From Mycobacteriales bacterium (GTDB taxonomy: Bacteria > Actinomycetota > Actinomycetes > Mycobacteriales > SCTD01): a stretch of 64,000 nucleotides of DNA. The notes beneath the pieces are model-generated. The model saw nothing but the letters and a program-made list of their open reading frames with translations, did not search any database and was not told the DNA's origin. The stretch covers positions 1 to 64,000 of the forward strand of contig JAUYQP010000010.1 of NCBI GenBank assembly GCA_030697205.1. The letters are read 5' to 3'. This document shows, piece by piece, positions 35,458 through 41,782 of the stretch. The position numbers and the translations under genes were made by a program. The first letter of the stretch is position 1; each line of letters opens with the position of its first letter.

Positions 35458-36366
35458 TCAGTCGGCGCTCATCCCGGCGAGGTAGGCGGCGACGGCGTGC
35501 GCGGCGTGCCGGTCGAGGTTGGCGCGCGCCATGTCGTAGCGCAGGGTGGTGCGGCTGTCGGCGTGTCGCATGGCGTACTGCATGTCCCGTAGCGGGACCC
35601 CGCTGACGAGGCCCGCCGTGCAGAACGTGCGTCGCAGGGTGTGTGGGCTCAGGTGCTGGGTCAGCCCGGCGTCTCGGGCCAGGCGGGTGAGCTGCCCGGC
35701 GGCGGACTGCCTGGTGAGGCGGTCGCCGTGCTGGTTGAGCAGCAGCGGACCGGAGGACCGGCCGGCGGTCGCCTCCCGCACAGCACGCAGCACGGGGACT
35801 GGCAGCGGGATGAGGGCAGGCTTGGCGCCCTTGCCCATGATCGTGAGCAGCTCGTAGCCGGACTGGCTCCGCAGATCGGTCACGTTGATCGCGATCGCCT
35901 CGCCAACCCGCAGTCCGATCATCCCGAGGAGCGCCACCAGCGCGTGGGGGCCTGGCCCGGCCCGCCGGGCTTGGGTGAGCAGTGCGGCGTACTCCAGCGG
36001 GTGCAGGACGGTGCGGCGCTGCCCCTCCCATGGCACCTTGGGCCTCGTGACGGCCAAGGCGGGGTCCTTCTCGCAGTGGCCGTCGATGACGGCGTACCGG
36101 TAGAAGCCCGCCACGGTGGTGAAGCGGCGGCCGATGGTGGCCGGCGCGAGTCCCTGCTGCTCCATCCAGCGCAGGTACAACTCCAGATGCGGCCGTTGAG
36201 CCTGCAGCGGCTCCACGCCACGTTCAGCGCACCAGCGAAGGAAGTAGCGCAGGTCCTGGCTGTAGGCCCGCAGCGTGTCGCCGCGGTAGCGGGCCAGGTA
36301 GCTCATCGCCGCGTAGTGCGTCGGGTCGGGCTGCTCCCAGAGCGTGCTGAGGGTGGACTGCGTCAT
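35458..36366 (-). CDS. XerC-like tyrosine recombinase within inverted repeats
   Basis: 302 residues, the normal Xer length. N-terminal SAM-like domain (MSYLARYRGDTLRAYSQDLR) and catalytic domain with Arg in IGLRVGEAIAI, HTLRRTFCTA (HxxR), and MRHADSRTTLRYD holding the second His; the nucleophile is the Tyr of LRYD. It lacks the extra helix insertion expected of IntI integron integrases, as far as can be judged by eye. Perfect 19-bp inverted repeats lie 3 bp after its stop and 51 bp before its start. It is distinct from the element's own integrase and probably acts on these repeats or on the related tags. Confidence 0.9.
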   Translation of the reverse strand: MTQSTLSTLWEQPDPTHYAAMSYLARYRGDTLRAYSQDLRYFLRWCAERGVEPLQAQRPHLELYLRWMEQQGLAPATIGRRFTTVAGFYRYAVIDGHCEKDPALAVTRPKVPWEGQRRTVLHPLEYAALLTQARRAGPGPHALVALLGMIGLRVGEAIAINVTDLRSQSGYELLTIMGKGAKPALIPLPVPVLRAVREATAGRSSGPLLLNQHGDRLTRQSAAGQLTRLARDAGLTQHLSPHTLRRTFCTAGLVSGVPLRDMQYAMRHADSRTTLRYDMARANLDRHAAHAVAAYLAGMSAD

Positions 36367-36416
36367 CGGAGACCTCCTTGTAGGGGTCCTCGACGCTCCT
36401 CGGCGCGGCAAGCCGC

Positions 36417-36435
36417 ATCACCGGGAGCCGGCATT
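36417..36435 (-). repeat. Right terminal inverted repeat of recombinase unit
   Basis: Minus strand AATGCCGGCTCCCGGTGAT. It follows the methyltransferase stop by about 70 bp and reads in that gene's direction, the position a cassette tag would take. Confidence 0.85.
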
Positions 36436-36504
36436 ACATGACTCGTCAACCGACGAGAGGGCGCCACAGGCTGTCAGGCTTGGGCGATGCCCCAGGGAGG
36501 TGGC

Positions 36505-37299
36505 TTAGGCGACAGCTGTCACCAGTACAGCGCGCAGCTTCCCCGCTTTGGCTGCGGCGACGTAGTTGCCGATCCCCTCCACGTAGATGGGCCCGTACAC
36601 GTCGGCCGGGCCAACGGGAACGGAAGGTCGAGGTCCGAGGACAGAGTCAGTGCGGTCATCGACGTCCTCGATGGTGAAGCCCGCGTTTTCCAGCAATGCT
36701 GTGTAGCCCTCGACCGTCTCTAGGAACGACGAGCGCGCGTCCTCCGCCCATGGCAGTGGAAACGCAAGCTTGTCGGTCCCGGATGCCATCTGCTCGTACA
36801 AGGCGAAGCGAGAGCCCGGCACGAGCACCCTGTGCACCTCGCCGAAGACCGCCGCCTTGTCCGGCATGTTCATGCCGGCATGGACGATCATCGCAGCATC
36901 GAAGGTCGCGTCCTCGAACGGCAGCGACTCCGCTGATGCGGCAACGAACCGGGGGTTCCCGTCTAACCCGACGCGTGCAGTCAGCTCCGTTGCCGCCTCG
37001 ACGAACTCCGGGGTGAGGTCGACCCCTGTGACGATGGCGCCGGACAGGGCCGCCATCCGCGACGGACCACCAACGCCGCTACCAACGTCCAACAATCGCT
37101 GTTCCGGTCCGGCGCCGAGCCGCTCAAGCACATGCTGCGTCGCTGGGGCACCCCCCGCGTGCAGATGATCGACCAACGCGAGATCACCGTGCGCGAGCAC
37201 ATCAACGTCGATACCGGCCGACGCAAGGGCAGCGACGATGGTGGCACTCAGGCTCGCGTCCGCGCCGTAGTAGCCGCGAACAAGCTCACTCACATCCAT
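36505..37299 (-). CDS. SAM-dependent class I methyltransferase
   Basis: 264 residues. LLDVGSGVGGPSRMAA is motif I, VTGVDLTPEFVEAA motif II, and FDAAMIVHAGMNMPDKAAVF motif IV, as in UbiE/sarcosine methyltransferase-like enzymes. The substrate is unknown. A TAGTGT hexamer lies upstream on the minus strand. It is cargo of the cassette region, and nothing nearby suggests a pathway. Confidence 0.85.
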   Translation of the reverse strand: MDVSELVRGYYGADASLSATIVAALASAGIDVDVLAHGDLALVDHLHAGGAPATQHVLERLGAGPEQRLLDVGSGVGGPSRMAALSGAIVTGVDLTPEFVEAATELTARVGLDGNPRFVAASAESLPFEDATFDAAMIVHAGMNMPDKAAVFGEVHRVLVPGSRFALYEQMASGTDKLAFPLPWAEDARSSFLETVEGYTALLENAGFTIEDVDDRTDSVLGPRPSVPVGPADVYGPIYVEGIGNYVAAAKAGKLRAVLVTAVA

Positions 37300-37346
37300 T
37301 GGGCACCCACCTCCACGCCAACACTATCCAGCCGACCGGGTGAACA

Positions 37347-37362
37347 GAAGTGCCGTTTCCCG
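37347..37362 (+). repeat. Cassette-junction tag
   Basis: GAAGTGCCGTTTCCCG, in the gap between two minus-strand genes, oriented on the plus strand. Closest copy to the recombinase inverted repeat. Confidence 0.6.
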
Positions 37363-37420
37363 TCCCGCCGCTGCGGCTCATGCGCCGGCAGGATCCGTCG
37401 TGCGGCCACGCTTTACGGCG

Positions 37421-37723
37421 TCAGAGGTCGCCCGTGAACGCCGCGACCACGATCCACGCAAGGATTGCTAGGAAGACCAGCCCGCCCAGTACGAGGCCGA
37501 TCAGCGCCTTGCCATGCGGACGAGGTGACCCCGACCGCCAGGCCGTGACTGCTGCGGCGCCTCCTGTGACGCCTGCGAGCGGCCACAACCAGCCGTAGCT
37601 GCTGTCGTCTTCACCCGCCACCGCCATAGCTACGGCGAAAAGCACTGCGGCCAAGACCCCAAGGCCGAGCGCGACGTTCTCGCGCGACCCTGCTTGCTCC
37701 TGCGGAGCGGGATGACTGGTCAT
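37421..37723 (-). CDS. Small membrane protein, 100 aa
   Basis: Three hydrophobic helices (VALGLGVLAAVLFAVAMAVA; GWLWPLAGVTGGAAAVTAW; ALIGLVLGGLVFLAILAWIV) separated by short charged loops. No family recognised. ATG 37723. The short stretch upstream has the palindrome CAGTCCGGACTG (37743). Confidence 0.65.
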   Translation of the reverse strand: MTSHPAPQEQAGSRENVALGLGVLAAVLFAVAMAVAGEDDSSYGWLWPLAGVTGGAAAVTAWRSGSPRPHGKALIGLVLGGLVFLAILAWIVVAAFTGDL

Positions 37724-38057
37724 GTTTTTGCCCCTCTAGTCTCAGTCCGGACTGCTGAGCGCGGGTCAAGGCCACCAGAGCGTGCACTGGCCGAACTTGC
37801 AGCGCAAGCCCAGGCGCGACCACCTCTCCGCCGGCGTGTCGAACTCACGTCGTGCGCATCGGAAGTCATCCCCCGCGCGAGGCGAGGCGAAGCGACAGGC
37901 CCCGCGGAAGTCGCCGATGCGTCGAGCTCCAGTGGCTGACGCGCTCGATACATACGTGGCCGTTCGGCACCAAGGGTAGGTGCCGTTCTCCTCGTGGCCC
38001 CGCCCTGGTCCTTGAGCCGGGCCGAGACCTAGTTCATGCTCGCCTGGGAGGTGCGGC
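37724..38057. other. Gap with possible short ORF and cassette tag
   Basis: 334 bp without a firm gene. A plus-strand frame 37782-37979 (65 aa, GTG start, very basic, ending ALDTYVAVRHQG) stops with TAG directly before a tag, as the next three genes do, so it may be a real cassette gene. The opposite strand also has an open frame of equal composition. The palindrome CAGTCCGGACTG is at 37743-37754 and a CTAGTT hexamer at 38030. Confidence 0.4.
37978..37991 (+). repeat. Cassette-junction tag
   Basis: AGGTGCCGTTCTCC, its first two bases being the AG of a TAG stop. GGCACC at 37966 can pair with GGTGCC here to form a short hairpin. Confidence 0.6.
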
Positions 38058-38258
38058 ATGGCAGAGCGCCGGGTGACGAAGGTGGACCACGGTGTTGCCG
38101 GTCCCGTGAACGAGCTGCCTTGGCTCCGGAGAAAACTCGCTGTGAGAGTCACTCGGCGGATGCTGCGCAAGATGCCGGTAGAGGGCCTGCTGGACATTGA
38201 CCGGGATGGACACCCCATCTGGGCTCCGGGCTACCCGAAGGCATCCGACCAGAGGTAG
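38058..38258 (+). CDS. Hypothetical cassette protein, 66 aa
   Basis: Basic protein with LPWLRRKLAVRVTRRMLRKM, then VEGLLDIDRDGHPIWAPGYP. No family recognised. GGGAGG lies 5 bp before the ATG, unlike its mostly leaderless neighbours. The TAG stop is followed directly by a tag. Confidence 0.6.
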   Translation: MAERRVTKVDHGVAGPVNELPWLRRKLAVRVTRRMLRKMPVEGLLDIDRDGHPIWAPGYPKASDQR

Positions 38259-38270
38259 GTGCCGTTCTTG
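38257..38270 (+). repeat. Cassette-junction tag
   Basis: AGGTGCCGTTCTTG, beginning in the TAG stop of the preceding gene. GGTGCC (38258) pairs with GGCACC (38276) to form a hairpin, and GGTGCC recurs at 38292. Confidence 0.6.
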
Positions 38271-38311
38271 CACGAGGCACCCGGCCCGGTCGGTGCCGAT
38301 AGCCTCCGCCT

Positions 38312-38563
38312 GTGTCCCACTCGTTCCACGTTGACCGACAGCTGCCTGACGGTGACTGGGTTGACTTCTGGAGCGAGGAGACACGGCGAACGCTGGCATT
38401 TCGCGGCGCGTGCTCGTGCGGATGGACTGGCCAGGACGTGTCTGGCGACCTGGCCGCAGGGCGTCCCGACGAGCAGAGCATGGAGCAGGCGTACGCCTAC
38501 TGGGACCGCTTCCACTGCCCCGACTGGGAGCGGCGTCATCGAGGCGACCCCGACCAGGATTAG
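38312..38563 (+). CDS. Hypothetical cassette protein, 83 aa
   Basis: SHSFHVDRQLPDGDWVDFWS at the N-terminus, then RGACSCGWTGQDVS with two Cys, and a Trp/His/Cys-rich end (YWDRFHCPDWERRHRG). The spaced Cys-x-Cys and later Cys/His suggest a small zinc-binding fold; this is inference. TAGCCT lies 7 bp before the GTG (leaderless). The TAG stop is followed directly by a degenerate tag. Confidence 0.65.
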   Translation: MSHSFHVDRQLPDGDWVDFWSEETRRTLAFRGACSCGWTGQDVSGDLAAGRPDEQSMEQAYAYWDRFHCPDWERRHRGDPDQD

Positions 38564-38576
38564 GTGCCGCCCCCGG
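38562..38576 (+). repeat. Cassette-junction tag, degenerate
   Basis: AGGTGCCGCCCCCGG; keeps AGGTGCCG directly at the stop codon but not the TTCT part. A further remnant (TAGGTGGCGGC) follows the NUDIX stop at 39056. Confidence 0.45.
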
Positions 38577-38617
38577 AGGTCCCTGCGCCAGCTCAGACTC
38601 GCCTCTAGGTTGCGTTG

Positions 38618-39058
38618 GTGACCGAGCCCTCAGCGAGCGTCAGAGCGGTCTCCGGCGTCTTGGCGCTCGACGCGGACGAGCGCATCCTTCTCGTTCGTCG
38701 CGCGGACGACGGCACCTGGGGTCTCCCCGGTGGCGGCGTTGAGGTGGGCGAGACCTGGCTCGAGGCTGCCGTGCGGGAGTGCCGGGAAGAGACGGGTTGG
38801 GATGTAGCGGTTACCGACATGTTCGGTGCCTACAGCGACCCGGTGAGCCAGACGTTCACGTACGCAGACGGCCGTCGAGTGCAGTTCTTCGGCGTGGTGT
38901 TCCTGGCCACGGTGTTGCAGCAGACAGGTTCGCCTGACACTGAGGTGCTGGAGGTGGGCTTCTTTCCCACCGACTCACTTCCGGCACCGCTGTTCGTGCC
39001 GGACCGTCCGGTCCTCCTCGACTTTGCTTCCCGGCGGCACTTGCCTGTCATCGCATAG
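38618..39058 (+). CDS. NUDIX hydrolase
   Basis: 146 residues. Nudix box GGGVEVGETWLEAAVRECRE then ETGWD, all catalytic Glu present. Hydrolyses nucleoside diphosphate-linked compounds; the substrate cannot be inferred. GTG 38618 is chosen (a TTG lies one codon upstream); TAGGTT 7 bp before it is a leaderless -10. Last gene of the cassette array. Confidence 0.88.
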   Translation: MTEPSASVRAVSGVLALDADERILLVRRADDGTWGLPGGGVEVGETWLEAAVRECREETGWDVAVTDMFGAYSDPVSQTFTYADGRRVQFFGVVFLATVLQQTGSPDTEVLEVGFFPTDSLPAPLFVPDRPVLLDFASRRHLPVIA

Positions 39059-39241
39059 GTGGCGGCTGCCCCTGCACTGCCAGGGCCGCCAGCGCGAGCC
39101 CAGCTCTCCTCCCGTGTGCACATTCTGTGCACAGGACGCTGAGAACGCTCTGGAGGTGCTGAGAGGTGCTGAGGTGTGTTCCCGCAGGTCAGGATGTACG
39201 CAGGCTCTTGACGATCTTGTCGTTGAGCGCGAGGGGATGTT
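39059..39241. other. Right end of the element, no firm gene
   Basis: Contains an imperfect hairpin just after the NUDIX stop, the 20-bp inner repeat at 39114-39133, and GAGGTGCTGAGAGGTGCTGAGG, a tandem GAGGTGCTGA repeat at about 39150-39170. A frame ending YDI and stop at the attR core is open but starts in non-coding sequence and is probably chance. Confidence 0.5.
39114..39133 (+). repeat. Inner 20-bp repeat near attR
   Basis: Second copy of GTGTGCACATTCTGTGCACA, in the same orientation as the left one, 108 bp inside the attR core (the left copy is 45 bp inside attL). Confidence 0.7.
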
Positions 39242-39254
39242 CTACGACATCTAG
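39242..39254 (+). repeat. attR core
   Basis: CTACGACATCTAG, 13-bp copy of the glnA 3' end. Sequence to the right is host DNA that originally followed glnA. Confidence 0.75.
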
Positions 39255-39272
39255 ACCCGCACGCCCGCACAC

Positions 39273-39307
39273 GAGGCCGCCGGACCCCGCCTGGGGCCGG
39301 CGGCCTC
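39273..39307 (+). terminator. Displaced original glnA terminator
   Basis: Stem GAGGCCGCCGG / CCGGCGGCCTC (11 bp), with inner CCCC/GGGG pairing. It lies 18 bp after the attR core. Before insertion it would have stood 18 bp after the glnA stop. Confidence 0.75.
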
Positions 39308-39421
39308 GCCGCGTTGCGGGCCGCTACACGGCACATCGATCACCCCTCGGCCACGGTCGGGTGACGCCGTCGTGCCGACCCCCATGCGACGTTCGGACAC
39401 CACGCAGTCGCGAGCGGGCCC

Positions 39422-39709
39422 TCAGGTCCGGTAGACGTCGCGACGATGGTCGATGTCGAGCACGCGAACGGTGCGGCGCTCGTCGTCGATCTCGTAGCGC
39501 ACGCGGTACTCGCCGCGTCGCGCGCGCCACTGCCCCTCGAACGGCGCCAGCAGCGGAGCACCCACTCGACGCGGCTCGCGGACCAGCGGCCCCGAGACGA
39601 ACTCCCAGGCCGCGAACGCTGCGGCCTCAGGGAGGGCGTCGGTCAGCGCGCGCCGTGCACCCGGAGCAAGCAGAAGGTCGTACGGCGGTGGCTCGGCGGG
39701 ATCAGCCAC
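39422..39709 (-). CDS. RelE/ParE-family toxin
   Basis: 95 residues. LAPGARRALTDALPEAAAFA, APFEGQWRARRGEYRVRYEI and RTVRVLDIDHRRDVYR follow the RelE fold, with the basic residues of a ribosome-dependent mRNase. GTG 39709 overlaps the antitoxin stop by 8 bp; an upstream start at 39745 is less typical in length. Confidence 0.85.
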   Translation of the reverse strand: MADPAEPPPYDLLLAPGARRALTDALPEAAAFAAWEFVSGPLVREPRRVGAPLLAPFEGQWRARRGEYRVRYEIDDERRTVRVLDIDHRRDVYRT

Positions 39710-39980
39710 GACGCCTGCGCGCCATAAGGTCGGCCATCTCCTCACCCGTCACGCCCTTGCTGTCAGCGAGGTCGACCTGCGCCTGACGCACCCGGTCCAT
39801 GGCGTCGGGGTCACTGAGCAGCTCCAGCGTCGCCTCCATGGACTCCAGGTCCTCGGCCGAGACCAGCACGACGTACGACCGGCCGTTCTTGGTGATCTGC
39901 ACCCGCTGGTGCGTGCGATCCACCTCGTCGGCGATCTCCGACAGGCGGGCCTTGGCGTCCGAGAGCGGCACCGTGTCCAT
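39702..39980 (-). CDS. Phd/YefM-family antitoxin
   Basis: 92 residues. N-terminal Phd domain (MDTVPLSDAKARLSEIADEV; RVQITKNGRSYVVLVSAEDL) binds DNA, and the C-terminal tail binds the toxin. Antitoxin-first order and overlap with the toxin are typical. The pair lies outside the attR core, so it belongs to the chromosome rather than the element. Confidence 0.87.
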   Translation of the reverse strand: MDTVPLSDAKARLSEIADEVDRTHQRVQITKNGRSYVVLVSAEDLESMEATLELLSDPDAMDRVRQAQVDLADSKGVTGEEMADLMARRRRG

Positions 39981-40090
39981 GGACCAGGATCCTAGTCTGC
40001 TCGATCGATCAACGCCACCTCGTACCCCGTACTGGTGAGGGCACAGCTTCGGGGATGGACGGACGGGCCGGACCGGAGTGCACTAGGCCC

Positions 40091-40675
40091 ATGGGGATGT
40101 ACGGCGAGGGTGCGCGCGAGCTGCAGGACCGCTTCGACAGCAGGCGGTTGGCCGACCGCCTGGAGCAGGTGACGCTGCACGACCGGATCACGCCGGGCGA
40201 CCGGCGCTTCATCGAGGCCGCCGCGCAGTTCCTGCTCGGCACGATCGACGCCGACGGCTGGCCGGACGTGTCCTACAAGGGCGGGCGGCCCGGCTTCGTG
40301 CGCGTCCTCGACGACAGGACACTGGCCTTCCCGTCGTACGACGGCAACGGCATGTTCCGCAGCCTCGGGGCCATCCTCGAGGAGCCCAGGGTGGCCCTGC
40401 TGTTCATCGACTACGCGCGCCCGGACCGGATGCGCGTGCAGGGCCGCGGCGAGCTCACCGACGACCCTGAGCTGCTCGCGTCGTTCGAGGGGGCGCAGCT
40501 GGTGGTGCGGGTGACCGTCGAGCGGATCTGGCCGAACTGCCCCCGCTACGTGCACCGCATGGAGCTCGCAGAGCTCTCGCCCTACGCGCCCGAGCCGGGG
40601 CACGTGCCGCCGGTGCCGGAGTGGAAGGAGATGGACGTCTTCCGCGACGTCCTGCCGGGCACTCCCCCGTCCTGA
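40091..40675 (+). CDS. Pyridoxamine 5'-phosphate oxidase-family flavoprotein
   Basis: 194 residues. FIEAAAQFLLGTIDADGWPD, then GRPGFVRVLDDRTLAFPSYD and EEPRVALLFIDY form the split-barrel FMN or F420 fold. The group reduces small molecules with unknown natural substrates. ATG 40091 sits behind CACTAGGCC, a leaderless TAnnnT context; an in-frame ATG at 40055 is upstream of that promoter. Confidence 0.82.
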   Translation: MGMYGEGARELQDRFDSRRLADRLEQVTLHDRITPGDRRFIEAAAQFLLGTIDADGWPDVSYKGGRPGFVRVLDDRTLAFPSYDGNGMFRSLGAILEEPRVALLFIDYARPDRMRVQGRGELTDDPELLASFEGAQLVVRVTVERIWPNCPRYVHRMELAELSPYAPEPGHVPPVPEWKEMDVFRDVLPGTPPS

Positions 40676-40709
40676 GCCCAGGAGTCAGGCGTACGACGAC
40701 GAGCCCGTC

Positions 40710-41690
40710 TCAAACGCGCTCGACGCGGTCGGCCTGCGGTCCGCGGTCGCTCTGACGCACCGCGAAGCGGACCCGCTCGCCGGGCGCGAGCGGCTCGGCG
40801 CCCGACAGCACGGAGACGTGCACGAAGAGGTCCGCGCCCCCTGCGTCCGGCGTGATGAAGCCGAAGCCGCGCTCGGCGTCGTAGCGCGCGACGACACCCT
40901 CACCCGGCCGCGCGGGTGCACCGCCGGACTGGGTCGTGGCGGACCGGGTGCCGCCGGACCGGCTGCTGGCGGGAGGCGGCGGGGTGTCCTCGGGCGCGGC
41001 GCTCGTCACCAGCTGCAGGTCACGGGCCTGCCGTCCCCTGTCGCCCTGGACGACCTCGTAGCGCACCCGGTCGCCCTCGGTGAGCCAGGTCAGCCCCTCC
41101 GCGAGGGAGCGGACGTGGACGAAGACGTCGTCGCCGCCCGCGTCGTGGGCGATGAAGCCGAAGCCCTTGCCCTCGTCGTACCAGGAGACGGTGCCGTCGG
41201 CCCCGTCATCGGTGGCCGGTTGCGCAGCGGCAGGACCGGCTGCGGTAGCGCCGGCGTCGGGGCCGAGCGGGACGAGGTGCTCGGCCTGGACACCGCGCTC
41301 CCCCTCGACGACGAGGAAGGCCACCCGCTGCCCCGCGACCAGGACACCGCCGGTCACGATCGAGGAGCTGTGCACGAAAACCTCGGGCCCACCGCCGTCG
41401 GCGGTCGCGAAGCCGTAGCCCTTGCCCGGCTCGTACCAGGCGACGGTGCCGAGCACACCCAGCGCGGCGCCGGGCGCGACCTCGCCGGTGACCCGGACGC
41501 TGCGCGCCTGCGGCCCGCGGTCTCCCTCGCCGACCTCGAAGTCGACGACCTGCCCCTCGCGCAGGAACCGCGCGCCGTCCTCGGCGAGCACCTCGGAGGC
41601 GTGCACGAACAGGTCGCTGCTGCCGTCGTCGGGCGCGAGGAAGCCGAAGCCCCGCTCGGGGTCGAACCAGCGGACAGTTCCCTGCGGCAC
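40710..41690 (-). CDS. Protein with four cold-shock domains
   Basis: 326 residues made of four cold-shock domains at about 1-68, 77-145, 163-235 and 262-326. Each has both RNA-binding motifs: GFGFL and DLFVHASE in the first, GYGFA and EVFVHSSS, GFGFI and DVFVHVRS, GFGFI and DLFVHVSV in the others. The linkers are Ala/Pro/Ser-rich. Bacterial Csp proteins are normally single domains of about 70 residues. GTG 41690 has AGGAG 6 bp upstream; the longer frame upstream is non-coding. Confidence 0.88.
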   Translation of the reverse strand: MPQGTVRWFDPERGFGFLAPDDGSSDLFVHASEVLAEDGARFLREGQVVDFEVGEGDRGPQARSVRVTGEVAPGAALGVLGTVAWYEPGKGYGFATADGGGPEVFVHSSSIVTGGVLVAGQRVAFLVVEGERGVQAEHLVPLGPDAGATAAGPAAAQPATDDGADGTVSWYDEGKGFGFIAHDAGGDDVFVHVRSLAEGLTWLTEGDRVRYEVVQGDRGRQARDLQLVTSAAPEDTPPPPASSRSGGTRSATTQSGGAPARPGEGVVARYDAERGFGFITPDAGGADLFVHVSVLSGAEPLAPGERVRFAVRQSDRGPQADRVERV

Positions 41691-41782
41691 GAAGAGCTCC
41701 TGGTCGAGAAGGTGGTGGTCCCTCCATTCTCGCCGACGCCCGCGTGGCCGCGTCCGGGTGGGGCACGACAGGAGGCCGACCC

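Larger units (their letters stand above)
28984..39254. mobile_element. 10.27-kb integrative mobilizable element inserted at glnA stop
   Basis: Bounded by a 13-bp repeat CTACGACATCTAG at 28984-28996 (end of glnA) and 39242-39254. Inside, next to the left end, are a tyrosine integrase and a MobF relaxase, with a candidate oriT, a TacAT pair and a cassette-like array of small genes. No type IV secretion or FtsK-like transfer gene is present, so it would rely on a helper for transfer. The original glnA terminator lies just outside the right end (39273). The cargo genes have looser codon use than the flanking core genes. Confidence 0.85.

Noticed and set aside
37766-38218. Minus-strand 150-aa frame opposite the cassette region
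   Set aside because: It runs through a tag and the opposite 66-aa gene, which has a ribosome site; the start region has no signal.
34886-39070. Classical integron with attC sites
   Set aside because: No GTTRRRY/RYYYAAC core pairs are seen at the tags, and the recombinase lacks an evident IntI-specific insertion. The array is described as cassette-like only.
39024-39254. Plus-strand ORF ending YDI at attR
   Set aside because: The last codons come from the att core. The rest has no coding character or ribosome site; likely chance.
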